From: Caulobacter endophyticus
GTDB taxonomy: Bacteria; Pseudomonadota; Alphaproteobacteria; Caulobacterales; Caulobacteraceae
Reading direction: 5' to 3'
Assembly: GCF_003116815.1 (NCBI RefSeq)
Contig: NZ_QDKQ01000077.1
Span: 248,001-312,000, forward strand
Length of the DNA: 64,000 nucleotides
The first letter of the stretch is position 1. Each line of letters begins with the position of its first letter. Positions 15,357 to 23,950 of this stretch are shown piece by piece. The notes under the pieces were generated by a model that saw only the letters and a list, made by a program, of their open reading frames with translations, made no database searches and was not told where the DNA came from. Made by a program: the position numbers and the translations under genes.

Positions 15357-18218
15357 ATGGCTGATCTCGGCCCTCAGCGCGGTTGCAACCGCGCGCTGCA
15401 AGTTTCTCACATGGTCCTGGCGCTGGCCGCTGGCGCAAGCGCGCTGTCGGCGACGGCCGCGCATGCCCAGTCCACAGCGGCCGCCCAAGCCGCCGACAAG
15501 CCGGTCACGGTCGAGACCACGGCCGTTGACGAGGTGATCGTCACCGGCGTGATGGTCGGCACCGCCGCCAAGAAGGCGAATGTCTCGTTCTCGGTGCTGT
15601 CCGAGGACGACATGAGCAAGTTCACCCCCATCAGCGCCGACGACATGCTGCGCGACATGCCCGGCGTGGTGGTCGAGTCCAATGACGGCGTGGCCCGCAA
15701 TGAGGTGTTCACGCGCGGCATGACGATCGGCACCGGGGCCAACACCTCGGGCTATTTCTGGACTACGATCCTCGAGGACGGCCTGCCGGTCGTGCCGTTC
15801 AAGTTCAGCGGCTTCCAGGACGGCTACTTCTACCGCGCCGACATATCCACCAGCCGGGTGGAGTCGGTGCGCGGCGGCTCGTCGGCCACCGGCGTCACCA
15901 CGTCGGTGGGCGCGACCTTCAACTACATCACCGGCAAGGTGAGGCCGGGGGCGATGATCCAGACCCGCGTCGGCTTCGAGGGCGAGGACCTGCATCTGTC
16001 GTGGAAGCAGGTCGACGGCGCCTATGGCTGGGTCAACGAGGCCGGCGATCTGGGTGTGGGCGTCAGCGGCTTCTACCGCCGCTCGAACGGCCAGGTGAAC
16101 CCGGGCTGGGACCTGAACCGCGGCGGTCAATTCCGACTGAACCTCTACAAGGACTACGACACCTCGAACGGCTCGGGCTCGTTCAACCTCGTCTACAAGC
16201 ATCTGGACGACACCAACGCCGAACTGACCACCTTCCAGCAGCCGACCTACGGCTACCAGAACCCGCAGGAAATTCCGGGCTTCGGTCGCGACGTGAACCT
16301 GTTCATGAACGGCGGCCAGCAGACGGTTCCGAACTATTTCCGGAGCGGCAGCCACAGCTTCGATCCGTCGGACGGCTACCGCTACAAGCAGGACGCCCTG
16401 TCCCTGCGCTGGAACCACGACATCGGCGAGCGCCTGACCTTCACCGGTTCGGCGCGGATCCAGAAGTCGACCTATCGCGGCCAGTCCTACAAGCCTCAGC
16501 AACTGGCCTCCCTGGCTTCGGCGGCGGCGACGCGCGAGCGCTTCGGCCTGAACATTAACAATCTCGACCGCACGCCCGGCTATTACGTGTTCAGCAACGC
16601 CGCCGGCCAGGAGGTCGCCCGCGTCGCCAACAACGTCGCCGGCTCGCAGCTGGGAACCAACTACCGCACCGGCGCAGCCTGTCCGCGGGTGACGACGGCC
16701 ACATGGCAGGCCAGCAGTCTCTGCATCGTCGGCAACACTCTGCCCAACCGCGACATCGACATGCGCGGCGGCGTGGTCAACGGCGTCAATCTGCCGGCTG
16801 AAAGCGCCACGCAGGACCTCGTGCTGCTGACCCGCGCCGAGGACAACTACCGTGAATCCGTCGACTACATGGGCAACTTCACCGCCACCTATCGCGGCGA
16901 GACCTGGAGCATCAACGGGGGTCTCTACGTGTCGCGCTCCGAACAGGTGAACGACAACTGGGCCAACGGCCTGGGCGTCTCGGCCTGGGCCGACGGCCAG
17001 GTGCAGAACCTGAACGTCAAGTACGTCACCCAGGGCGGTACGAGCTATCAGCTTACCGATGGCGGCGGCTGGGGCTCATACGGCAGCGGCCTGTTCACCA
17101 CCGTTTCGCAGCGCGCACGGATCATGGAGCTGTCGCCCTATGCGGGCTTCGCCTGGTCGCCGACCAAGCATTGGGACTTCAACGCCAGCATCAAGTATCA
17201 GTACTTCCACGCCCGGACTTATTCTGAGACGTGGGACACCCGCAACGCCGGCGCGGCTTCGCTGACCAACGGCGGCCTCGATGGCGATCCGCTGACCGTC
17301 TACGACAACGTCTACATGACCAGGACCGCGTCGAAGATGATCGGCGCCGACAAGGATCTCGGCCTCGTCGATTACAGCGTGGCCGTGGGCTACAATTTCA
17401 ACGACAAGCACAAGATCTATTATCGCTACACCGACGCCAAGCAGCCGTCGTCAGGCGTGATCAACCGCTACTCGACCGCGGCCACCCTTGTGCGTCCGCT
17501 GGGGCCGACGGCCTACATCAAGGGCCACGAGTTCGCCTATACGTTCGGCGATCGTCGCTTCAACGGCCAGATCACCTATTTCTACCAGAACTTCGCGGTG
17601 AACGATTACCCGACGGCGATCGACAAGGACAATGTCTCGACCTACCTGCTGCCCGACAACTTCAACAAGTACTTCACGCGCGGCGTCGAGTCCTGGGCCA
17701 AGTGGCGGGTGACCAAGAACCTCGAATGGATGCCGTCGGTGACCTTCCTGAACGGCAAGACCACCGAGGCCTATATCTGGCTGAACACCGGCGCCAACGG
17801 CAACGGCGCGGACGACGACGTGCTGCGCATCGACGCCGGCCTGCTGGCGCGCTCGCCCAAGTGGACGCTCAGCAACACGGTGTCCTATCGCTACAAGGAC
17901 TTCCGCTTCAATGTCCGCCACCGCTGGATGGACGAGCGCAAGCTGAACACCAACTCGCTCGACCATCGCTTCCTGCCGGCCCAGGACAACCTGGACGTCT
18001 CGATGCAGTACACGGGCCTGAAGAAGACGCTGGTCACGCTCGACGTGCGCAACGTGCTCGATAAGGCCTACATCTCGGCCTACGACCCGATGATCAGCAG
18101 CAATCTGCCGTCCGGCGTACAGGTCTATGACGTTGTCGAGCAGCTTCCGGAGTCCGGCTTCCTGGTCAAGCGCAACGCGCCGCGATCGGTGTGGCTGACC
18201 GTCCGCAAGGAGTTCTAG
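15357..18218 (+). CDS. TonB-dependent outer-membrane receptor (glycan uptake, 1)
   Basis: 953 aa from ATG 15357, chosen because GGGGAGG lies directly upstream; the frame opens earlier at 15303. Signal peptide about 1-37 ('...ATAAHAQS'). The TonB box region 'VDEVIVTGV' is followed by a plug domain ('ISADDMLRDMPGVVVESNDG', 'RVESVRGGSSATGVTTSVGATFNYITGK') and a long 22-strand-type barrel ending in 'RSVWLTVRKEF', with terminal Phe as usual. There is no STN domain, so it is a plain transporter. It heads the unit with the 781-aa protein and the 2OG-oxygenase-like gene, and is controlled by site 6. It probably imports oligosaccharides from the target glycan. Confidence 0.93.
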   Translation: MADLGPQRGCNRALQVSHMVLALAAGASALSATAAHAQSTAAAQAADKPVTVETTAVDEVIVTGVMVGTAAKKANVSFSVLSEDDMSKFTPISADDMLRDMPGVVVESNDGVARNEVFTRGMTIGTGANTSGYFWTTILEDGLPVVPFKFSGFQDGYFYRADISTSRVESVRGGSSATGVTTSVGATFNYITGKVRPGAMIQTRVGFEGEDLHLSWKQVDGAYGWVNEAGDLGVGVSGFYRRSNGQVNPGWDLNRGGQFRLNLYKDYDTSNGSGSFNLVYKHLDDTNAELTTFQQPTYGYQNPQEIPGFGRDVNLFMNGGQQTVPNYFRSGSHSFDPSDGYRYKQDALSLRWNHDIGERLTFTGSARIQKSTYRGQSYKPQQLASLASAAATRERFGLNINNLDRTPGYYVFSNAAGQEVARVANNVAGSQLGTNYRTGAACPRVTTATWQASSLCIVGNTLPNRDIDMRGGVVNGVNLPAESATQDLVLLTRAEDNYRESVDYMGNFTATYRGETWSINGGLYVSRSEQVNDNWANGLGVSAWADGQVQNLNVKYVTQGGTSYQLTDGGGWGSYGSGLFTTVSQRARIMELSPYAGFAWSPTKHWDFNASIKYQYFHARTYSETWDTRNAGAASLTNGGLDGDPLTVYDNVYMTRTASKMIGADKDLGLVDYSVAVGYNFNDKHKIYYRYTDAKQPSSGVINRYSTAATLVRPLGPTAYIKGHEFAYTFGDRRFNGQITYFYQNFAVNDYPTAIDKDNVSTYLLPDNFNKYFTRGVESWAKWRVTKNLEWMPSVTFLNGKTTEAYIWLNTGANGNGADDDVLRIDAGLLARSPKWTLSNTVSYRYKDFRFNVRHRWMDERKLNTNSLDHRFLPAQDNLDVSMQYTGLKKTLVTLDVRNVLDKAYISAYDPMISSNLPSGVQVYDVVEQLPESGFLVKRNAPRSVWLTVRKEF

Positions 18219-18305
18219 GCCCAGCGCCAGATCTCAGAACGGCTGGCGGGACGAGGGGCTTTCCTTGCTCGCCAGCCTGATCCCAACATCATCGGTGAGG
18301 GGCGC

Positions 18306-20651
18306 ATGACCCGGTATCGGCTGATCCTCGGTGCAGGCGCGCTGCTCGGCTTCATGGCGAGCCAGGCCCAGGCGGCCACGCCGTTGATCGACAAGATCGT
18401 TTTCGGCGACGCCGCCTCGGAGACCGCGCACAAGGTGGAGGCCGCGGCGTCGGAGCGTGTCACCGGGGGGCTCGGCGTCGTCGCCCGGCGATTGCCGCCA
18501 AGCGAGCCTGGCGCGCGCTTCAGCGGAGACCTGAAGTTCACGCTGGCCGTCGATCCGGCGATCCAGAACTACGCCTCGATCCGCCTGTGGGGCGGCGACG
18601 TCAATGACGGCAAGCTGACCCTGTTCTGCGATGGCAGGCAGGTGGGCTATCGCCATCTCGGCGACGTCGAGATCCTCGACATCGGAACCCAGGCGCCGCC
18701 CTTCGCCGGGCGCTTCACCTATCGCACCTTTCCGCTGCCGATCACCCTGACCAGGGGGCGCAAGGCGCTGGACTGCGCCATCCGCGCCAGCGGGCCCTAC
18801 GCGGTCTACACCCAACAGTTCGAGCGCTTCCAGAAGCCGATGACCCAGGCCTCGCGGCCGCTCTATGCGCTCTATGTCCACGGCGACCCGTTCCTGGACA
18901 GCGGCGATCCGGCCGGCCATGCGCCGCCGCCAGCGGCCGGGCCGTCGGCAGGACCCGAGGTGCTTGACGAGCTGAAGGACCGCGTGAACCGTGAGATCGA
19001 GCGCAAGCTGGCCCAGCCCGGGCCGCTGGAGGTGCTGGAAGCCCAGTTCGTCGCCCGAGCCTACGGCCTGGCCTGGACCAAGGCCTACAAGAACCCCGAG
19101 GTGCTGAGGAAGCTCGTCCAGAGCGGCGACGCCTACTACGTCCGTTTCCTGGCCGACCCCAAGAGCGCCTATGTCGACGCCAGCCGCACTAATCCCGACT
19201 GGGAGGTGCTGGGACCCTATGGCAAGGCGCTCCGCCTGCTGGGCGCGGACCTCGCACCCTATCTCGACGCACCGGCCGAGGGCGGGCAGGGGACCAGCCG
19301 TCGCGAGGCCTATGCGCGAATGCTGGACTTCGGCCTTCGCTACGCCCTGACCCATCGCCGGCTCTACACCAACCAGTCGATGATCGTGGACCTGCAGGGC
19401 ATCTACTGGAGCAATGAGGGCCTGCGCGCCTTGGCAAGTCCGCTTGCGCGGCCAGAGGCCGATATGCGCCGGTTCCTCTACGAGTCGATGGGTCTTTCGC
19501 CCTGGACCGGCAGCCTCGACAAGGCGGGTAAGCCGACCTTCTCCAGCTCGGCCGCCGATACGGGCAGCTTCCGCTCGGCGAACGACTACGGGCTTTTCAC
19601 CAAGGCCGGGCTCTCGAGGGAGCTGGGCTATGTGGGCAGCTACGGCGAGATCCTCGACTGGGCGACCGGCATCTACCTGGCCACGGCGGCCAAGCCCAGC
19701 CAGGCCGGCGATCCGGTCCTCCGCGATCAGCTGTTGAAGATGGCTCGAGCGCGCATGCCGTTCCGTTATCCCGGCATCGACGCCGAGGGGGCGCGAACCA
19801 TGCTGCTGGAGGCGCCGATCGGCTGGCGCGATCCAGTCTATCCGGGCGCGACCACCTATGTGCAGAAATCCGGCTGGGACAACACGCCGTTCCAGGTCGC
19901 CGTCGCCACCCGCGATCCGCAGCTGATGGCCGTCGCCCGCCAGGCCCTTGACGACGGCCAGTACTACGCCGTGCTGCGCGATCGCCTGAAGGACAAGAAC
20001 CAGCGCACGACCATCGGCCTGCTCGACGCCTACGACGAATGGCTGGCCGTAAAGGCCTGGCCGAAATCGGACGGGAAGCTGCCGATGACGCCGGGCCAGC
20101 CCGACTTCGTGTTCGCCGATCCCGAGGACGGGGTGGTGGCGATCAAGAACGGCGACGAGGTGCTCTACGCTTCGCTCTATTGGCGGGCCAATTGCGGGGT
20201 GAACCGCCTGGCGCGCTTCCACTACCAGACGCCGGGCATCGACCGCATCGCCACCATCGCCGCGCGGGTGGACTTCGAGCCCAGCGGCAAGACCTGCGTG
20301 CGCCGCGCGACGCCTCACATCTCGGCCGGATCGATCCCGATCGTCGCCTATCCGGGCGAGGCGCCGGCCGCGCTGGAAGGCGAGGTGCTGCCCGTGGCAA
20401 AGAGCCCGCCCGAGGCCCGCTACAAGGATCAGGACAACCCTTATGCGGGTCGCGGCTACTACTACGAGGCGACCTACGGCCCATATTTCATCGCCATGAA
20501 CGCCAGCGCCGACAAGGCGATGACGGTCGCTCTGCCAAAGGCTGGGAAGGGCAGGATGGACCTCGTCTCCAAGCGCGAGATCGCTGCGGGAGAGCGCTCC
20601 CTGACCCTCGCGCCGGGGCAGACGGCGGTGGTCTATTCTCCAGGGCGCTAG
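18306..20651 (+). CDS. large secreted protein of unrecognised family, candidate carbohydrate-active enzyme
   Basis: 781 aa, signal peptide 1-23 ('MASQAQA'). I do not recognise the family. What can be seen: a beta-rich N-terminal part (about 25-180) with 'IRLWGGDVNDG', 'LFCDGRQVGYRHLGDVEILD' and 'YRTFPLPITL'; a helical middle (about 210-560) of the kind found in (alpha/alpha)-toroid lyases and hydrolases, with 'NQSMIVDLQGIYWSNEGL' and many Tyr, Trp and His; and a beta-rich C-terminus. This order resembles several polysaccharide lyase and hydrolase folds, but that is inference. GAGGGG precedes the ATG. It sits 87 bp after a TonB-dependent receptor and 15 bp before an oxygenase-like gene, inside the LacI-type regulon. 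Confidence 0.75.
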   Translation: MTRYRLILGAGALLGFMASQAQAATPLIDKIVFGDAASETAHKVEAAASERVTGGLGVVARRLPPSEPGARFSGDLKFTLAVDPAIQNYASIRLWGGDVNDGKLTLFCDGRQVGYRHLGDVEILDIGTQAPPFAGRFTYRTFPLPITLTRGRKALDCAIRASGPYAVYTQQFERFQKPMTQASRPLYALYVHGDPFLDSGDPAGHAPPPAAGPSAGPEVLDELKDRVNREIERKLAQPGPLEVLEAQFVARAYGLAWTKAYKNPEVLRKLVQSGDAYYVRFLADPKSAYVDASRTNPDWEVLGPYGKALRLLGADLAPYLDAPAEGGQGTSRREAYARMLDFGLRYALTHRRLYTNQSMIVDLQGIYWSNEGLRALASPLARPEADMRRFLYESMGLSPWTGSLDKAGKPTFSSSAADTGSFRSANDYGLFTKAGLSRELGYVGSYGEILDWATGIYLATAAKPSQAGDPVLRDQLLKMARARMPFRYPGIDAEGARTMLLEAPIGWRDPVYPGATTYVQKSGWDNTPFQVAVATRDPQLMAVARQALDDGQYYAVLRDRLKDKNQRTTIGLLDAYDEWLAVKAWPKSDGKLPMTPGQPDFVFADPEDGVVAIKNGDEVLYASLYWRANCGVNRLARFHYQTPGIDRIATIAARVDFEPSGKTCVRRATPHISAGSIPIVAYPGEAPAALEGEVLPVAKSPPEARYKDQDNPYAGRGYYYEATYGPYFIAMNASADKAMTVALPKAGKGRMDLVSKREIAAGERSLTLAPGQTAVVYSPGR

Positions 20652-20666
20652 CGCGGGGAGGCGGTG

Positions 20667-21329
20667 ATGAGCAACGACTACGACCTGCGCATCGTCGCGC
20701 CGTTCAGCCCCACGATCATCAAGGCGTCCCTGCCGCCGGATCTGGTCGAGCGCCTGAACCAGCGCATCGACGAGATCGTGGTGCGCAAGGACGAGGTCGC
20801 CGCTCGGGACTGGTCAGCCCATCTGGCCGGCGCGGTCAGCACCGAGTTGCGCTTCACCGACGTGATCCGGGAGACGGCGCAACTGACCGACTTTCTCTAC
20901 GACGTGGCCCGCACCTTCACCTACCGGTGCGAGAACGCCCTGATGCACTACAGTGACTACGAGCGCACCGAGGAGCTTGAGGCCAGGAAGCTGCGCATCG
21001 AGATCAAGGAAGGCTGGATCAACGACATGGTCGCCGGCGACTACAACCCGGCCCATTTCCACCAGGGCTGCCTCTATTCCAGCGTTGGGTTCCTGCGCGT
21101 GCCGCCTGCCTACGAGGAAGAATTCGCCGCCGACAAGGCCCGCCAGAACACCGCTGGCTGCCTGCAGTTCATCGACAGCCGTAGCGCCGTGGGCGTGAAG
21201 AACCTGTTCACGGTCAAGCCCGTGGTCGGCGACTTCTACCTGTGGCCCTCGTGGATGCTGCACTGCGTCTACCCGTTCAGGAGCCCGGGCGTGCGCCGGT
21301 CGATGGCCGTCAATCTGGCCCTGGCGTGA
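20667..21329 (+). CDS. putative 2OG-Fe(II) oxygenase-like protein
   Basis: 220 aa from ATG 20667 (GGGGAGG 5 nt upstream; the GTG at 20664 is too close). No signal peptide. Possible iron ligands are His130 and/or His132 ('NPAHFHQGCLYSSVGFL') and His199 ('WPSWMLHCVYPF'), with Arg210/Arg211 ('GVRRSMAVNL') as the 2-oxoglutarate-binding Arg. This matches the 'putative 2OG-Fe(II) oxygenase' family that accompanies TonB-dependent receptor loci in Caulobacterales and relatives; the substrate of that family is unknown to me. It is the last gene of the receptor operon, followed by operator site 7. Confidence 0.72.
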   Translation: MSNDYDLRIVAPFSPTIIKASLPPDLVERLNQRIDEIVVRKDEVAARDWSAHLAGAVSTELRFTDVIRETAQLTDFLYDVARTFTYRCENALMHYSDYERTEELEARKLRIEIKEGWINDMVAGDYNPAHFHQGCLYSSVGFLRVPPAYEEEFAADKARQNTAGCLQFIDSRSAVGVKNLFTVKPVVGDFYLWPSWMLHCVYPFRSPGVRRSMAVNLALA

Positions 21330-21364
21330 GCCTGACGGACGCCGCATCCGCTTGCACCTAGACC

Positions 21365-21378
21365 TGATATCGATATCA
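21365..21378. promoter_or_regulatory. LacI-type operator TGATATCGATATCA (site 7, heparinase-like)
   Basis: Perfect palindrome 37 bp upstream of the heparinase II/III-like gene. A possible -35 TTGCAC (21353-21358) precedes it, so it would cover the -10 region. Confidence 0.78.
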
Positions 21379-21414
21379 TAACTTGAAGCCGCAAGAGCGT
21401 ACGGGGAGAAACGC

Positions 21415-23727
21415 GTGAAGAGTCGAGTGAAGCGGACGGTGTCTGGCCTTGCCCTCGCGGCCTGTCTCCTGGCTGGCGGGGCGCAGGCCCAGACCCTGAA
21501 GTCGGGCCATCCGTACCTGACCTTCAGCGACGCCCACGTCTCGCAGTTCAAGGCCCGCGTGGCCGAAGATCCAGACGCCAAGGCCGCCTGGACCAAGGCC
21601 CGCGCAGACGCCGACGCGGCCCTGACCCGCAAGCCGGCCAACGACCGCGAGCTGAACGCGGCCCTGATGGGCCTGTCGCTGACCTACCGCATGACCGGCG
21701 AGCGCAAGTACGCCGACCGCGCCAAGGCCCTGCTAGACATCTATGCCGGTCGCGCCAACTGGGTGACCGACAAGCCGCTCTTGGCCCGCAGCCCGGTCTG
21801 GAACTCCGACCTTGGCATGGGGACCAGCGCCTACACCTTCGGTCTCACGTTTGACGCCATCCACGACGCCCTGGCCCCCGCCGAGCGCGATCGCCTGGCC
21901 AAGGCCCTGGTCAAGGGCGCGATCCGCCCGACCCTGAACGACTGGATCGACGGCAAGGAGCGCATCCACAGCCTCGACACCATGGGTCACAACTGGTTCA
22001 GCCACATCGTCTTCGGGGCCGGGGTGGCGGCGATCGCCATCAAGACCGAGGAGCCCCAGGCCGACGCCTGGATCCGCCGCATCGACGAGGCGGCGGAAGA
22101 GTGGGCCAACTACGACGGCAGCGCCATAGAGACCAAGCCGGCGCACTTCGCGTCCAACGGGGCCTTCGTCGAGAGCATCAACTACGCCGACTTCGCCGCC
22201 GAGGGCTATTTGCGCTTCAAGCGCGCGTGGCTTGACGCCTTCAAGGAAAAGCCCGCGGAAACGCCGCGCCTGGCCGGCCTGGGCGACTACTTCATCCAGA
22301 ACCTCTACCCGACCACGGGCGGCTTCATGTCGACCAACTTCGGCGACGGCAATCCGACCTCCAGCGGGGCCAGCGCCATCGCCAACCTGTGGGCCAGCGG
22401 CGACCGGCAGTCGCGCTATCTCTGGTACCTGAACACGGTGCGCCCCGACCCCAAGCAGGACGTCTTCGCCGAGCCCGAGAACATGGTGCAGTGGCCCTCG
22501 GCCAAGGCCTGGGCCTTGGTGGGCAAGGGACCGGGCTTGCCGACGAGCTGGATCGACAGGGATCTCGGCGCGGCGACGATGCGCTCGTCCTGGGCGCCGG
22601 ACGCCACCTTCCTGGCGCTGCGCTCGGGCTTCACCTGGAACCACAACCACGCCGACGCCGGCAGCTTCATCCTCTGGCACAAGGGCGAGCAGCTGCTGAT
22701 CGACTCCGGCAACAGCAGCTACGCCCGGCCCGAATACGACGGCTACTACCGCCAGAGCGTGGCCCATAACGTCGTCACCCTGGACGGCCAGGCCGAGCCG
22801 GAGAGCAACACCTACAACGGCTCGCACTTCGTGGGGCGGGTGGATCATCTGGTCGACGCCGGCGACCTGCGCTTCGTCTGGGCCGACGCCACCGGTCCCA
22901 ACGCCCGGACCTTCGAGCGCAAGTACCGCAGCTTCATGTGGATCGGCGACGTGATCCTGGTCATCGACGACCTCAAGGGCTGGGAGCCTGGCAGGTTCGA
23001 ATGGCTGATGCACTATGAGGGCGAGGCCAAGCGCCAGGGGCAGGTTATCACCGTCAGGAACGGGGAGGCCGAGGTCGCCGTGCGTCCGCTGTTCCCTGAA
23101 ACCCTGCCGGATGCGGGGCTGTTCACCGACTATCCCGAACTGATGCGCATGGCCGAGGGCAAGGGCCTGAAAGACCACGCCCCCGACGAGGTCCAGCCCT
23201 ATCTGCGCCTGCAGGCGCCAGGCGTGACCGACCGCACCAAGTTCGTGGTCGCCCTGACGCCGAACGGGCCCAATCCCGCGCCGAAGATCGAGAAGGTCGA
23301 GACCAAGGACTGGTTGATGGTGCGCGTCACCCAGAGGGGAGAGGTCACCGAGGTCTATTTCAACCTGCTGGCCGACGGCCGTATCCGCCATCGCAACGCC
23401 AACGCCGATCTCGGCGGCTGGCAAACCGACGCCTACATCCTAGCGCTGACCTATCCGGTAGCCGGCAGCGCGGCCAAGCCCAAGCGGTGGTTCGTGGCCG
23501 ATGGCAGCTATCTGCGCCGCGAGGACCGGGTGGAGCTCGACAGCCTGTCCAAGGCCTTCGTGGTCAAGGACCGGACGCAGCAGGGCGTCGAGGCCAGCAT
23601 CCAGGGGCAGCCGACCTATGCCGTTCGCCTGGCCTGCGACGGGGCGCGCTCGATCAAGGTCGACGGCGCGGCCAAGACCTGCCAGGGCGACATTGCGTCG
23701 GCCCGGCGGTCGTTGCCGCCTCGCTGA
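21415..23727 (+). CDS. secreted heparinase II/III-like polysaccharide lyase
   Basis: 770 aa from GTG 21415 with GGGGAG upstream; signal peptide 1-26 ('GGAQAQ'). An (alpha/alpha) toroid (about 30-400) has 'DTMGHNWFSHIVFGAG' and 'SINYADFAAEGYLRF'. It is followed by the heparinase II/III signature 'NHNHADAGSFILWHKGEQLLIDSGNSSYARPEYDGYYRQSVAHNVVTLDG' (about 405-455) and C-terminal beta-sheets. Tyr and His residues in these segments are the usual lyase base/acid. Beta-elimination of a uronate-containing polymer would leave the unsaturated ends that the GH88 enzyme removes. Family members include alginate, heparin and other uronate lyases, so the substrate is open. Confidence 0.87.
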   Translation: MKSRVKRTVSGLALAACLLAGGAQAQTLKSGHPYLTFSDAHVSQFKARVAEDPDAKAAWTKARADADAALTRKPANDRELNAALMGLSLTYRMTGERKYADRAKALLDIYAGRANWVTDKPLLARSPVWNSDLGMGTSAYTFGLTFDAIHDALAPAERDRLAKALVKGAIRPTLNDWIDGKERIHSLDTMGHNWFSHIVFGAGVAAIAIKTEEPQADAWIRRIDEAAEEWANYDGSAIETKPAHFASNGAFVESINYADFAAEGYLRFKRAWLDAFKEKPAETPRLAGLGDYFIQNLYPTTGGFMSTNFGDGNPTSSGASAIANLWASGDRQSRYLWYLNTVRPDPKQDVFAEPENMVQWPSAKAWALVGKGPGLPTSWIDRDLGAATMRSSWAPDATFLALRSGFTWNHNHADAGSFILWHKGEQLLIDSGNSSYARPEYDGYYRQSVAHNVVTLDGQAEPESNTYNGSHFVGRVDHLVDAGDLRFVWADATGPNARTFERKYRSFMWIGDVILVIDDLKGWEPGRFEWLMHYEGEAKRQGQVITVRNGEAEVAVRPLFPETLPDAGLFTDYPELMRMAEGKGLKDHAPDEVQPYLRLQAPGVTDRTKFVVALTPNGPNPAPKIEKVETKDWLMVRVTQRGEVTEVYFNLLADGRIRHRNANADLGGWQTDAYILALTYPVAGSAAKPKRWFVADGSYLRREDRVELDSLSKAFVVKDRTQQGVEASIQGQPTYAVRLACDGARSIKVDGAAKTCQGDIASARRSLPPR

Positions 23728-23743
23728 AACGCATCGTCGCATT

Positions 23744-23769
23744 TGTCTGACAAAAGCTCTTGTCAGGCA
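23744..23769 (+). terminator. inverted repeat after heparinase-like gene, possible weak terminator
   Basis: CTGACAA/TTGTCAG stem (23747-23753 with 23760-23766), extendable to 10 bp with one G-T pair, loop AAGCTC. Only three T follow. Its right arm contains TTGTCA, a possible -35 for the next receptor gene, so it may act in regulation instead. Confidence 0.35.
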
Positions 23770-23773
23770 TTTA

Positions 23774-23787
23774 TGATATCGATAACA
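23774..23787. promoter_or_regulatory. LacI-type operator variant TGATATCGATAACA (site 8, receptor 2)
   Basis: One mismatch from the consensus. It lies 163 bp upstream of the second TonB-dependent receptor. A possible -35 TTGTCA (23760-23765) and -10 TAACAA (23783-23788), 17 bp apart, put it over the promoter. Confidence 0.75.
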
Positions 23788-23950
23788 ATATTATGTGGTC
23801 GGAGAAGATCGCCGTCCAGGCGACGCCCCGGCCCGGGAGTGAAACAGAGAGGGCGCGCCAAGCGCCCTAGCCAACAGGGAAGCCCGCGTCGCGCGGGAAC
23901 TGACGGGCCGCGCCGGCTTATCGGGCGCGGGCCCCGCAGGAGGGGAAGCC

